Shown piece after piece: positions 19,716 through 30,779 of a stretch of 64,000 nucleotides of DNA. Made by a program: the position numbers and the translations under genes. Below the pieces are notes generated by a model. The model worked only from the letters and a program-made list of their open reading frames with translations, did not search any database and was not told the origin of the DNA. The stretch is from Ascoidea rubescens DSM 1968 (taxonomy: Eukaryota > Ascomycota > Saccharomycetes > Ascoideales > Ascoideaceae). Numbering within the stretch: position 1 is the first letter of the stretch; each line of letters starts with the position of its first letter. The stretch is from assembly GCF_001661345.1 (NCBI RefSeq), contig NW_017962913.1, forward strand, positions 2,740,694-2,804,693, given 5' to 3'.

Positions 19716-20574
19716 TCTGATTATATATTCGAGAAATTAAGGTGAGAGAAAACAAACAAAGGAAGAAAGAGAGAGAGAGAGGGAAGAGAGAGGGAATGAG
19801 AATGATGGGAAAGGGAAAAAAGAAAAAAGGTATATGCGATCTAACAGTGAGTGAGAGAGAATTAAAGACACTTAGAGATTAGAGAGTAAGTGTAGCGATA
19901 AGTTGCAGAGTAAACGTGAGAGAAAATATTATTTAGAGATAACCATTAAACAGAAGACGTATTATAACGAGATATATACAATATCTTGAGCAGGGACAGA
20001 GATAAAAGAGGTGAAAAGAAGCCAGTGTTGATATTGGGACAGATTGAAAGATTGATCTGATCTGGAGTGAGCAAAAGAAAAACAAATTTTCTCGCAGCTT
20101 GAAACCAGCAAAAATGCACACTCTGTGGACGTTCGGGCGTATTCGTGCTGGAGCACGTGCAGCCGGAGCTGCCTGTGCCGCCAACGCGTCTCGCCCAGGA
20201 GCGCGCTTGCACGCGCGCATCCTCCCGCAGCGCTGGCTGCCGAGCGCGTCGTGCACGTGGCAGCTGTGCGACGCCGGGTGTGAGGGTGTGTTGGATCACG
20301 TAACACCGCATGTCAACGGTGTTACGTAATCCCGCTTATCTGGCGGCGTGACCAGTAGGGCTTGGGTGTTTATTCCGATACAGCCCTCTTCCCCAGCCCT
20401 GGTTCTCAGCCCTCGCCTTTATAAGGATCTCGTCTCGCTTCTTCTGCGATTTGCACCACTGCCTGTGCTGTCTCCATTGCTGCTGTTTCTTCTTCTTCAT
20501 CTTCTTCTTCTCGTCCAACGACCCACTGCTATCAACATCAGCTCCCCCTCTGCACCCACTTATATTTGCCCACC
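19716..20574. promoter_or_regulatory. Divergent MYO2/SNC promoter with GC island and palindromes
   Basis: The MYO2-proximal part is a purine-rich GAGAGA tract (about 19740-19930). A GC-rich island runs from about 20100 to 20360 with CACGTG cores near 20153 and 20250. The perfect inverted repeat ACGTAACACCG/CGGTGTTACGT (20298-20327) overlaps TTACGTAA (20322-20329). Pyrimidine-rich sequence precedes the SNC start. Short frames across the island were rejected. Confidence 0.6.
20298..20329. promoter_or_regulatory. Inverted repeat with 11-bp arms overlapping TTACGTAA
   Basis: Arms 20298-20308 and 20317-20327 are perfect complements separated by 8 bases. The right arm extends into TTACGTAA, the consensus bound by Yap-type bZIP factors, and the left arm has TCACGTAAC. 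A dimeric bZIP site or a stress-response element is a fair inference. Confidence 0.5.
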
Positions 20575-20928
20575 ATGTCCTCTGCTACTCCCTACGATCC
20601 TTTTGACCCTCCTTCCAACTCCCAGTATGATTCAAACAACTCAAACTCAAACTCAAAGACTGCTAAGATCCAGGCACAAATTGACAGCACCGTCGATATC
20701 ATGAGGGAAAACATCAATAAAGTCACTGAGAGAGGTGAGAGAATAGACTCAATCAACGACCAGTCTCAAAATCTAGCCATCACTGCGAATTCTTTCAAGG
20801 ACTCTTCCAACAGAGTAAGAAAACACATGTGGAAAAAAGACATGAAAATGAGAATTTGCATCATCATTGGTATTATCATCTTGTTAATTGTTATCATAGT
20901 CCCAATTGCTGTTCACTTTTCCAACTAA
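20575..20928 (+). CDS. SNC2: Exocytic R-SNARE (synaptobrevin, Snc1/Snc2 type)
   Basis: A 117-residue vesicle SNARE that pairs with Sso and Sec9 for fusion of secretory vesicles at the plasma membrane. The start is the ATG in the context CACCATGTCC; upstream frame codons are not ATG. The N-terminal 28 residues are Asn/Ser-rich. The SNARE motif spans about 30-88 with the zero-layer Arg in [15 protein letters not shown] (R53), then WKKDMKMR next to the membrane. The tail anchor is about residues 94-115, closing VPIAVHFSN as in yeast Snc. No intron is needed, unlike S. cerevisiae SNC1. Choice between SNC1 and SNC2 names is arbitrary. Confidence 0.96.
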   Translation: MSSATPYDPFDPPSNSQYDSNNSNSNSKTAKIQAQIDSTVDIMRENINKVTERGERIDSINDQSQNLAITANSFKDSSNRVRKHMWKKDMKMRICIIIGIIILLIVIIVPIAVHFSN

Positions 20929-21414
20929 TCAATTACCTCAAATCAATATCTGAAAATCATATCCTCATTCAAATCAAAAGTTAAAAATCAATCATCAGAG
21001 AAAAAACCTATATTTGGTAAATATCTACATCTCCTTCCACAACTTTACCTCCCCTTATAAACTTTTGCCTACTCTCCTTTTTATATTTTTTTTTTTTATA
21101 CTTCTTTTCTTCTTGTAATTGATCTTCAACATTTACAATCTATATTTATCATATCAATTTATATTAATTTATATTACTACTATATTTTTTACTTACTATT
21201 ATCTGTGATCTTATCTAACCTTATTTTTATCTCATTTTTATTTACTCACTTATTTACGTATTTATTACTATATTTATCTATTTTATTTATTTATTTATCT
21301 TATTTTTGGGATTGTTAAAATTCAATTACTAGCTGGTTTTATATAATCGATTTTCTTTACTCTTTTTTTTATTTAATAAACATTTTTCTACTTTTCTATT
21401 TTTCTATTCAATTA
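20929..21414. terminator. Convergent 3' region between SNC and DRS2
   Basis: This 486-base AT-rich spacer holds no gene. It contains T tracts, TATATT and TTTATT runs typical of yeast polyadenylation regions for the two convergent transcripts. Exact cleavage sites cannot be read from sequence. Confidence 0.5.
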
Positions 21415-24400
21415 TTACTCGATTCTAGCATCCACTAACTCTCCATATTTACCTCTAGCCTTGGTAGTATCATACATCCGAACAATTCTCTCCTGTCCTT
21501 CGTCTGCTTGACTGAATGCAAATCCACGCTGTTTCCTCATTCTTTGAACCTGTCGAACTTTTCTAATCGCCTTTTGAAATTGCTCCATCCTGGGCCTGTA
21601 ATCTTGAATATCATACTTTTGAATCTCTTGAACATGGTGATACGATTCAGGCAAATACATCCTCTTGTAATACTTCCAAATGAAATCTCTTAATAAACAA
21701 ATCAATGGCAACACAAACACACACGCCCAAAAACTTATCGTAGGATATGTATATTTCAACACTCCCCGATACTCTTTAGAAACATTAATCAATGGTGCTA
21801 TAGTAGCATAAGCTGGGAAGAAAACTACCCAAAGCAAAAAACTCCCTGGTATACCCAATAACGTGAACTTTGTCCACGAATTACTGATTAATGCTGCTTT
21901 CCCTAACGACGTCAAAACCGCTGTAGTGAAAACTGCTGTACCCCAAACCCAATGATCCGCTTGCATTCCATCATCAAGACTGTTCCCATATCTATAAATA
22001 AATATACTTCCCACAAATATTATACCAGAGTGATAAAACCCATTAATAACCCATCCCCAAAATATTCTAACATTGAAAAATTTGGATTTTTGCCCCAATT
22101 GGTACAACTGTGGATACTTATCTAACAATCTAGCTCCAATAAACTGATCAAACACTCCCAATATAAATGGTGGAAAAACTGTAAATAAAACATTGTAAAA
22201 CGTTAAAGTCCATGATTCAACAATCGATTGCCCAGAGAAACAGTTTAAGAAAACATACCAAAATTGTGTCATATAAAGACAAATGTTCTTGTAAAATGAA
22301 AACAATATAGCTTGCGATATTCTTTGATACGACCATAATCCATGGACCAATAACAATTTTCTCAAATATTTGAATTGTCCAATGGCGAAATCAGCAGATC
22401 TTGCTGCTTGCATTCCTTCCATACCAGAAATACCAACTCCAATGTGTGCTGCTTGAATCATTGAAACATCATTTGCACCGTCTCCAATCGCTAATAATAT
22501 GGCCTTTTTATGCTTTTTAACCATTTTAACAACCAATGCCTTTTGTAATGGTGAGACTCTGCAGCAAATAACTGCTTTGCACATTGTTGCAATCTCTAAT
22601 AATTGAGTGTCTAAATCTGGTTCTAAAGCGTACGCAAGTGACTTACCATCAATTACTAATGCCAATGAATCAATTTCCTCATTTGTCACTTGGTGCTCTT
22701 TAAATGCACTTAATTTTGACTGAATATTTCTTCTTGTTGATTCTTTACTATCTTCATTTATTATCAAAAGATTCATGTCTTCTGATAATAATTTACATGA
22801 CATACCAATGTTGATAGCAGTCTCCTGCCTATCACCTGTTAAAACCCATATTTTAATGCCTGCATCTTGTAGAGTATGGATAGTGTCGGGCACACCATCT
22901 TGTAATTTATCCTCAATTGCAGTCGCGCCTAATAAAAACAAATTCTTTTCAATTAATTCAGCTGCTTTATCCAATTCCTCCGATCTATTGTTTAATGTTG
23001 TTGATGCACTATCATAAATTTGGGCCCATTGTAAATATTCTCTTTCAGGCACAATCCTTGATGCAATACATAAAGTTCTTAAACCTTCTGCTGCATAGTC
23101 TTCTAAATGACGCATGGTTGAATCAACAAACGGGTTATCATCTTGATTTAGTCTTTCAAGTATAACAGTATCAGCACCTTTGCAAAACAACCTAATAATA
23201 CCATCAGGACACTTAAATATTGCAGACATTCTCTTTCTAGTTGAATTGAATTCGCAAATATTTAGCAATTCGTATTCTAGTTCTTCACCTTGAGGGGTTT
23301 CGATTGTTATAGTTTTCGGCTTTCTTGTTACAAATTTGTAACCCAAATACGCAGCACCTTCTACCAAGGCACCTTCATCGGGAGAAGCAGCTTGATATTT
23401 AATTGAGCCATCGTTGTTAATTTCTGGGATGACAGTATGACAGGAGGCTAATAAAAGTAGAAATTCATCGATATATTTTGATTGGTCATCATCAAAATTG
23501 AATAAAGTTGATCTTAGTTTTCCAAAAGTATTAAAACCAACTTCGATTCCATTATCGATAATTGTAGCACTTTTATCTTCGGGGATTTCTTCGATATAAC
23601 AATGACCACCAATTGAGCAAGATTTGAATTCCATTATGTTTCTTGTTAAAGTACCAGTTTTATCAGAAAAGATGTATTCAACTTGGCCTAGTTCTTCTAC
23701 TAGAGAAGAGGTTCTACAAATGGTTGGCTGGTCTCTTTCTTCGAAATAGATATCTAGATCGGAACCAATCATATAGGCTTGATAATATTTAATGATTTCC
23801 ACTGTAACAAATAAAGAGATGGGAACTAAATTTGAGAAAAGAATCCAAAATGTTAAGATATCTTTAAAGAATAGCCTTGCTTTATTTTCTTGAGCCTGAT
23901 ACAAATAATCTAGGTGTTTTGAGTCTATTGATAGTTTAATGATATTTCCCAAAGAGGAGATGAGAGACAAGACGATTAAGATTGAAAAAAGAGCGATGAT
24001 TTGTAGATTTATGATTTTTTCAACTGCAGTTCTCTTTATAGGAGTGGCAGTTGCATTTCGCATTAGTTTAGTTTCATGACCTGTGAAGATTACTATACCA
24101 TGAATCCAGGGAGTGTTTCTTAAGGTGGCACCTCTTAGTAGTAATTGATCTGGGTTTAGAGGGATTTCGTTAATTGAGTTGTTGTTGTAGTTATTTAAGA
24201 TAAGAGTACCTTCGTAAGTGTAAAGAGAGGAATTTGGTTGTTCACTTAGGATTCTTCCAGACAAGTTTTTGAGATCCATGGGGTTGCATAGAGAGGAAGT
24301 GTTTGATTTGCTTTGTTTAATTTTCAAGTTTGTTTCACCATCTAGGTTTGATGTTTCGATATAACAAAGCCCCTCAGGTTCCGAGGAAGATAAGAGGACG

Positions 24401-25433
24401 ATATCAGCTGGAATTGGGTCTTCAGAGTTGACTCTTATTATATCACCTACCGAGATGTTTTGCCATTTTTTAATGATGAACAGGCCAGTATTTGAGTCCA
24501 ATACTAGAGCCTTTGAGAAATTTAGTTCTTTGTCGGAGTTGTTTCGCTTGATATCTTCCATTATTTCTTTTATTGCAGATACTAGGAGAACTATGAGTAG
24601 AGTGCCTATTGTTGTGTATCTATTTGTTGGAGAGACATTGGGAACTTGTTGTATGATGGAAGTGAAAAGGAAGAAGAGGTTTGCGTATTTTGAGAATTCT
24701 TGAAACAAGAATTTAGGGAAAAAAGTTGCAAAATTGTATTTTGTGGTGGAGATGTGATTGTCATTAAAGTAGTTTAAAGAAGATTTTTTATGATTTTGAG
24801 AGATCAAGTTGTTGTTATTCAAGTAAATTACTCTTGGACCTAGATCGGCACCGGAGGACTGTTTACGAAGGATGTGTTTGTTGAATAGAGATTTTATGTT
24901 GAATTTATTTTGAGATTGGAAATTAGTTGTTGAGGGATTCAAAGAGCTGTTTAGGACGCTGTTATTGTTGATTAGGTTGTTTGTTGTAGAGTTTGTTGAT
25001 CTTCTACGTGGAGGGTCATCAAATGGGTTAGTCTGGGAGGTGTTTAAGGTATTGAAGTTTTGCAAGTTTGAGGAATTGATGTTTCTGCTACTAAGACTAT
25101 TAAGGTTGATGCTGTTAGTTTGGTTATAATTGTTGTTATTTCTTGGGTTATTGTTATTGTTATTGTTATTGTTGTTGTTATTATTATTTTGATGAGAGTT
25201 GCTATTGTTATTTAAGATGACAAAAGAATCGTCGTCTAATGCTATATCGTTTTCTATAAACTTGTCATTTGATTGAATTAAATTTATGTCAGAGTTTGAA
25301 TTGAAAGGATTATTTTTATAATTTGAGGCAGTATTAGTGTTTGATACTGAATTTGATATTAATTTGAAGGGGTCGTCGTCATTGATATTGAAAGAGTCAT
25401 CGGATAAGTAAATTTCGCTGTTGTTATTGGGAA

Positions 25434-25493
<60 letters not shown>

Positions 25494-25713
25494 TGGTGGT
25501 GGTGGTGGTATTAGGATTTTGTTGATTGAAATTGGATGAGGACGAGGGCAAGTTATGGTTGTATGGAGAGTTTATGTTAACAGAGGGAGAAATTAGATTT
25601 GAGTTGTTGTTATCATCTTGAGGATTCTGATTATTTTGGTTACGTTGATTATTTGAAGAGAGAAAGTCCAAATCAAATATTTCATTGTTATTATTGTTGT
25701 TTGGGTACGACAT
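21415..25713 (-). CDS. DRS2: P4-type ATPase, phospholipid flippase of the trans-Golgi
   Basis: Drs2 flips phosphatidylserine and related lipids to the cytosolic leaflet with a Cdc50 partner, driving vesicle budding at the trans-Golgi. The first 300 residues are low complexity with two poly-Asn runs. The family core starts at RVIYLNNNN. It shows HISTTKYNFATFFPKFLFQEF, the actuator motif LDGETNLKIKQ, PISLFVTVEIIKYYQ in TM4 and the phosphorylation motif FSDKTGTLTRN near residue 685. TGDRQETAINIG and GDGANDVSMIQAAHIGVGIS follow, then six C-terminal membrane segments. The match is closer to Drs2 than to Dnf1/2 or Neo1, judging from the FLFTSIIQQVPNVSPTNRYTT stretch. Total 1,432 residues; start ATG at 25711-25713. 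Confidence 0.96.
25435..25489. repeat. ATT/AAT trinucleotide run coding poly-Asn in Drs2
   Basis: An almost pure ATT run on the plus strand reads as AAT, Asn, in the DRS2 frame. It is followed by GGT repeats coding Thr. It lies in the disordered N-terminal extension and is likely polymorphic in length. Confidence 0.85.
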
Positions 25714-26756
25714 TGTGGTGGCATTGACAGAAAGCAGCCTATATCATTTACCAGAAGCAGCAGAGCAGTGAGGACAAATTGCTATCAGAGCAGAAGTGCA
25801 AAGAGAAAAAGAATTGCAAACACAATTAGGCCTGGAAGAGCAAATTAACGATACAAGATAAAGATGGCGATGATGAGAGATCAGGATCAAGATAAAGATG
25901 GAAGAAAAGACACGACCTGAAAGCCACAAGGCCCGGGAGAGGTTGGATGTATGAAGGATGATATCCGCAGCACTGGACCAAGCCAGGGGCGTGGGACCAT
26001 CGAGATATAATTAGATGCAGCACGTGCCCGGCTGTTTCCACTGGAAGCGGGCGGGCCTGCGAACAGCGAAATGTTGGTCTGAGACAAGCTCTGACCGAGA
26101 GGAGTGCTTGGCGGAGCTTGCTTGGACTTGGCGAGGCTGGGCTTAGGGCAAACCCAGTGTGGTGGGTGCTTTAGGTTGGTCTGTGTTTACGAGCACGACG
26201 GCTTTGAGCAACCAGCACCGGCGTGGAGCGGCTTCTGCGCTGCTCTTTTCGAGAAATCTTGTTTTTTCTCTTTGCCTGGCGGTGCGCTTTTGGTACGCTT
26301 TTGGATCGCTTCTTTGTTTGATGTTTGATATCGTTTTGACTGTCTCTTTTTGCTCGTCGTTTGATGGCATTTCAGCCTATCAGCACGCCTCTGCTCGAGG
26401 CATTGGTCAGTTTTCATGTTTGAAGTTGAATATCATCCTCAGCTACACCTTCGCGCCATATTGGTCCTGCTTGTGATCCCTGCCACTCGTGCAAAGAATT
26501 AACAATACTCCTGCCAGCTTCCTTCCTGTCTATTTCATTTGCTATTACGCTAACTGAGTAAAAAATATTTATCAGCGTATTTGTCAAGATAACCATCAAT
26601 ATAACCATCAATATATATTACAATAAATTATACCCCTCCTGATTAATTTAAAGGGGAAGTCACTTGACACTTATTTAACAGCCAAACAACACTTATCTCA
26701 TATCTTTAGCTTTGATATTATTTACCGTTTTATATTATCATAATTCTACAACTATA
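25714..26756. promoter_or_regulatory. Divergent spacer with GC-rich island upstream of DRS2
   Basis: No gene is supported in about 1 kb. A GC-rich island spans about 25940-26480, with CACGTG in gcagcacgtgcccggc (about 26021). The flanks are AT-rich. The overlapping short frames on both strands (26104-26476) lack domains and look like stop-poor GC sequence. Confidence 0.5.
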
Positions 26757-27542
26757 ATGGGCTCAGGACTGGGAATTGAACAGCTTGATTACTATTCATC
26801 CTTTAAGCTTTCAATGAAGGATGGCCTACAACAACTAACTGATTCTGGTCTAGAAGTTCTACAGATCCTACCACCTTCCACAAAAACCACAAAAACAATA
26901 ATAGCTTCCTGCACAGTTAGCCCAGGTGCTACCAGTACTTGTGACGCTAACAACAATAAAATAACAAAATCAAAATCAATTCAACTCAAAAGATCAACCA
27001 TCTTTTTATCTTCATGCACAGATACCCCTGATTCCAATTCCAATTCCAATTCCAATTCCAATTCCAATCTACTTCTAGACTCAGACTCAGATTATCTTGC
27101 TTGCCATTCTCGATCTTACTCTCATTCTCATCACTACCAGGCCAGATCTCTTAATTTTCAAAACTCTGGCGACGACATATCTGCTTCACCTACTTCTACT
27201 CTCAGCGAAGCCAATCTGGCAATGGTGACAACATTACTACCTAATCATCTGTCCATCTCAAACTCCGTCTCAAAAATACTCAACACCTACTCTGATACCG
27301 TAAACTCTCAACAGGGAATCATCATAGACCCAGATGTCTCCACCTCTTCAAAATACACCATCAAGTCTGTTCGCAGCATATCAATAAGCAGTCTTGTTTT
27401 CCTCACTTCTACATCTTCATCTGCAAACTCGAACCGTCTAAAAAATAATCTTGATTTCAATCTCAAAACCAAAAACTGCTGGCTCAATTTTTACACTTTG
27501 TTTTTAACTTCCATTCTCTTGCTCTCCATTATATCCCTATAA
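26757..27542 (+). CDS. Ser/Thr/Asn-rich protein with a C-terminal membrane segment, unknown
   Basis: The first ATG in the frame gives MGSGLGIEQLDYYSSFKLSM; the frame extends upstream only from a TTG. The protein has 261 residues, no signal peptide, a Ser/Asn repeat (SNSNSNSNSNSN near residue 100) and His/Ser stretches. A single hydrophobic C-terminal segment (FYTLFLTSILLLSIISL) ends the chain, as in a tail-anchored protein. MGSG could accept a myristoyl group. I do not recognise the family. The codon bias is weak, so it could be a fast-evolving or spurious gene. Confidence 0.5.
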   Translation: MGSGLGIEQLDYYSSFKLSMKDGLQQLTDSGLEVLQILPPSTKTTKTIIASCTVSPGATSTCDANNNKITKSKSIQLKRSTIFLSSCTDTPDSNSNSNSNSNSNLLLDSDSDYLACHSRSYSHSHHYQARSLNFQNSGDDISASPTSTLSEANLAMVTTLLPNHLSISNSVSKILNTYSDTVNSQQGIIIDPDVSTSSKYTIKSVRSISISSLVFLTSTSSSANSNRLKNNLDFNLKTKNCWLNFYTLFLTSILLLSIISL

Positions 27543-28078
27543 TTATTTTAATCATCCATTTTAGTCTTATTTTCATTTTGTATTTCCCTTATGGTCTCAT
27601 TTTCAAATGCTGATTCGCGCATGTACACATGCGCTTACATATGCATACTCATGCGTGTATAAACAATACGCACCAAAACTGTTTGCGCTCATGGTTGCAT
27701 GCAAGCCCTCATCTATCAGTCATGTGATATACCTCAGGGCTCTTTGCTATAGGTATCTTTTCTTTCTTCTTCATCTTAGTTTCAAATTCGCGACTGCTTT
27801 TCATTGCAAACAACCACCTTTGTGGATCTGCACGCTTCTTTTCTTCTGTTTTTCCCATGTTCGCCTTTTTCTTCTTTCGGCAACTTCTCTCTAACTAGCT
27901 TACCCTCTCTTTTCACTATTACTAATCCTCCCATATTACTAATTAACGGCAAGGACAGAGCTCCATCATATAGTGGAAGAAAAAAAATCACATTTAATAT
28001 ATTAATCTCTTGCTAATATATCTTTGATTTATTATCTTTAATTCAGATCAATTATAATTACATTAGATTTAATTAAAA
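27543..28078. promoter_or_regulatory. RPL10 promoter region
   Basis: No protein gene is seen. ACATGCGC (about 27624) and CATGCGTGTATA (about 27651) repeat motifs found upstream of the zinc-ribbon gene near 10.9 kb. Pyrimidine-rich DNA follows (27750-27920). The end of this stretch is probably RPL10 5' leader. Confidence 0.45.
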
Positions 28079-29293
28079 AGTACGTATTTCTCACTCTTTG
28101 CTCTGTTCATTTCAACCAAATCAATCAATATACTAACCGATTTTCTTTATAGTGGCTAGAAGAGTATGTTTTAATTCTTCATTATTTTATATAATGAATT
28201 AATTTCATTTATCCAACTTGGTTTCATTTAACAATTTATTAAAAGCATTTAAAGATCGAAATTATACAAAATTGTACAAAATTGTACAACATTAATCAAA
28301 TTTATATCCATTTCCATTCAATCATACCATATCACATCACATCACATTACAATATCAATATTATTAAACCACATTTATAAAAAATAAATATCATAATAAT
28401 CCAATTCATTATAAATTATTACAAAACTACTCAATTCTACATTACACTATTAGATATAAAATATGGAATTATACAAAGTTAAAGAATAAATTATAATAAA
28501 TTATAATGACAAATTATGTTAAAATATAATAATATGATCAAGAATTTTGATTATGCTTACACCTTGGGATCAAATTATTTATAACCAATTTCAAGAATAT
28601 CTATTAACATTTTTTTTCTTTTTCTCTTTTTTTTAGCCAGCTAGATGTTACAGATACTGTAAAAACAAACCATATCCAAAATCAAGATACAACCGTGGTG
28701 TCCCAGATGCTAAAATCAGAATCTACGATTTAGGTAGAAAGAAGGCCACTGTTGATGAATTCCCATTATGTATCCATTTGGTCTCCAACGAATTGGAACA
28801 ATTATCTTCTGAAGCTCTTGAAGCTGCCCGTATCTGTGCCAACAAATATATCACCAAGATCTCCGGTAGAGATTCCTTCCACTTAAGAGTTCGTGTCCAC
28901 CCATTCCACGTCTTAAGAATCAACAAGATGTTGTCGTGTGCTGGTGCTGATAGATTACAACAAGGTATGAGAGGTGCTTGGGGTAAACCTCATGGTTTAG
29001 CCGCCAGAGTTAACATTGGTCAAGTTATCATGTCTGTCAGAACAAAAGACCCCAACAAAGCCACCTGTATTGAAGGTTTAAGAAGAGCCAGATACAAGTT
29101 CCCAGGTCAACAAAAAATCATTATCTCCAAAAAATGGGGCTTCACAAACTTGAACAGAGATGAATATATCGTAAAACGTAACGCTGGTGAAGTTAAAGAC
29201 GATGGTGCTTTTGTCAAATTCTTGTCCAAGAAAGGTAACTTAGAAAACAACTTGAACCAATTCCCAGAATACTTCCTCTCTGCTTCAGCTTAA
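28079..29293 (+). CDS. RPL10: Large ribosomal subunit protein uL16 (RPL10), two introns
   Basis: RPL10 (uL16) joins the 60S subunit late in the cytoplasm and shapes the region near the peptidyl-transferase centre and P site. Model: base A at 28079, exon 28153-28163, exon 28637-29293. Joined, these read ATG GCT AGA AGA then CCA GCT AGA TGT, giving the conserved start [20 protein letters not shown]. There is no ATG in the genomic reading at 28152; the ATG exists only after splicing. The body ([53 protein letters not shown]-like) matches uL16 throughout and ends [10 protein letters not shown]. The length, about 222, is normal. The second intron sits after codon 4. Both introns have good signals; only the exact end of the 5' leader exon is inferred. 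Confidence 0.93.
28080..28152 (+). other. RPL10 intron 1, splitting the start codon
   Basis: The 5' splice site is GTACGT at 28080, the branch site a perfect TACTAAC at 28131-28137, and the 3' site TATAG ending at 28152. Length is 73 bases. The base before it is A and the bases after are TG, so splicing creates the initiator ATG. The 5' site is the only good one nearby that leaves an A at the junction. Confidence 0.85.
28164..28636 (+). other. RPL10 intron 2
   Basis: It starts GTATGT at 28164, has TATTAAC at 28602-28608 as the likely branch site, and ends in a T-rich tract and TTTAG at 28636. It is 473 bases, very AT-rich, with small repeats (ACAAAATTGT, CACAT). No snoRNA boxes were evident by eye. 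It interrupts the CDS after codon 4 in phase 0. Confidence 0.9.
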
Positions 29294-29806
29294 ATCCACT
29301 GATATTTGTAATAGCAATTCCTTAGCGTACTTTTATAGTTTACTAATTCTATTATCTTTATCTCTACTCCATTTCACTTCTTTCATTTCAATGATTTTTC
29401 GATTATTTCAAGTGCTTTTCTCTTCCATTTTGGAAGCGCTTGGTCAGGGCCGCTTTATTTGTGCTACACGCCCTCCATTCCAGTCTCATCGCCATACTAA
29501 ATTTGGTCGATGCGCTTACGTGGTCAGCTCTGTTTCTCCTTTTCGAGCCCTTCCATGTGCAGAAATCGGTACTGTGTAGCAACAAACGTGCTGTGCGCAG
29601 GAGCAGAGCACACGTCAACTCCATTTTTCACACTTTTCACACTTATCACTGAGATGAGTTTTCTTTCGTTAAAGAGTATATAAATAGGCTCTCCAAGCAT
29701 AGGTGGTTTTTGGTTTCTTTTCTTCATTCTTTCTTTGACTTTCCTTTCTCTTTTCATTTGTTACCACTGTTGTAATTCAAACCACTCTCGTTATCCTCTT
29801 TCCAAA
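29294..29806. promoter_or_regulatory. RPL10 3' flank and SEC53 promoter
   Basis: No gene is seen. A moderately GC-rich block covers about 29430-29620. TATATAAATA at 29677-29686 is a strong TATA box, about 120 bases before the SEC53 start. A pyrimidine-rich leader follows. Confidence 0.6.
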
Positions 29807-30562
29807 ATGTCCTTCGCTCACAAAGAAATTTCTGGTGTCATTTGTCTTTTTGATGTCGATGGAACTTTAACACCTGCAAGATTAGTTATTTCTGATGAAA
29901 TGAAACAAACTTTAGAAAAACTAAGAAAGAAAGTCGTTATTGGTTTTGTTGGTGGTTCTGATTTATCCAAACAGTTGGAACAAATCGGTCCAAATGTTTT
30001 AAACGAATTTGATTACTGTTTCTCAGAAAATGGTTTGACTGCTTATAAAAATGCTCAAAAATTGGCTTCTCAATCTTTTATCAATTGGATCGGTAATGAA
30101 AAATACAACAAGTTGGCCAAATGGATCTTAAGATACTTATCTGATTTGGACATACCTGTTAGAAGAGGTACTTTCATAGAGTTTAGAAATGGTATGATTA
30201 ACGTTTCTCCCATTGGTAGAAATGCTTCAACTCAAGAAAGAAACGATTTTGAAAAATTCGATTTGGAACATAAAATTAGAGAAACAATGGTCCAAGAATT
30301 GAGAAAGACCTTCCCTGATTACGGTTTGACTTTTTCAATTGGTGGCCAAATTTCCTTTGATGTCTTCCCCACTGGCTGGGATAAAACCTATTGTTTACAA
30401 CATATTCAAGATGAACATTTCTCTGAAATTCATTTCTTTGGCGATAAAACTTATAAAGGTGGTAATGATTGGGAAATCTATACTGATAAAAGAACAATTG
30501 GTCATTCTGTAAAGACCCCTGAAGACACTATTAAAATCTTGAACGAATTATTTGATTTATAG
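29807..30562 (+). CDS. SEC53: Phosphomannomutase
   Basis: Converts mannose-6-phosphate to mannose-1-phosphate for GDP-mannose, and so for N- and O-glycosylation and GPI anchors. The start is the ATG in CCAAAATGTCC; the frame runs 24 codons further up without ATG. The protein is 251 residues, close to 254 in S. cerevisiae. The HAD catalytic motif [11 protein letters not shown] is near residue 20, then [14 protein letters not shown] and [12 protein letters not shown]-like sequence. The cap domain includes [20 protein letters not shown], and [15 protein letters not shown] forms the last HAD motif. All key residues appear intact. Confidence 0.97.
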   Translation: MSFAHKEISGVICLFDVDGTLTPARLVISDEMKQTLEKLRKKVVIGFVGGSDLSKQLEQIGPNVLNEFDYCFSENGLTAYKNAQKLASQSFINWIGNEKYNKLAKWILRYLSDLDIPVRRGTFIEFRNGMINVSPIGRNASTQERNDFEKFDLEHKIRETMVQELRKTFPDYGLTFSIGGQISFDVFPTGWDKTYCLQHIQDEHFSEIHFFGDKTYKGGNDWEIYTDKRTIGHSVKTPEDTIKILNELFDL

Positions 30563-30633
30563 TTAATATCATTATAAACAATCTCATTATAACTAGCTAA
30601 CCATTTTTTTTTGTCTTTTGCTTGTTTTGCTTG

Positions 30634-30661
30634 TTTTTTTTTTTTTTTTTTTTTTTTTTTT
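30634..30661. repeat. Poly-T run of 28 bases
   Basis: An uninterrupted T homopolymer lies between the convergent ends of SEC53 and FMP32. It is the longest homopolymer I noticed in the window and may vary in length or be misassembled. Confidence 0.9.
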
Positions 30662-30779
30662 CTATTATCTATTTTATACACTATCCTATAAATTATATTT
30701 CTTCTCATATGTTATTGTAATTCTTTTATTATAATTTTTTAATATAATTTTTTTGATACCTTATTGTAACTTATTCTCT

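Noticed and set aside
20099-20329. Ala/Arg-rich frames on both strands in the MYO2/SNC promoter
   Set aside because: They overlap on both strands within a GC island that carries palindromes and E-boxes; better explained as regulatory DNA.
26104-26476. Overlapping frames upstream of the 26.8 kb gene
   Set aside because: No domain, and both strands are open over the same GC-rich DNA.
28153-28163. GTG as the RPL10 start codon without intron 1
   Set aside because: The perfect TACTAAC, TATAG and GTACGT signals place a splice junction exactly where A joins TG, giving the conserved MARRPAR start.
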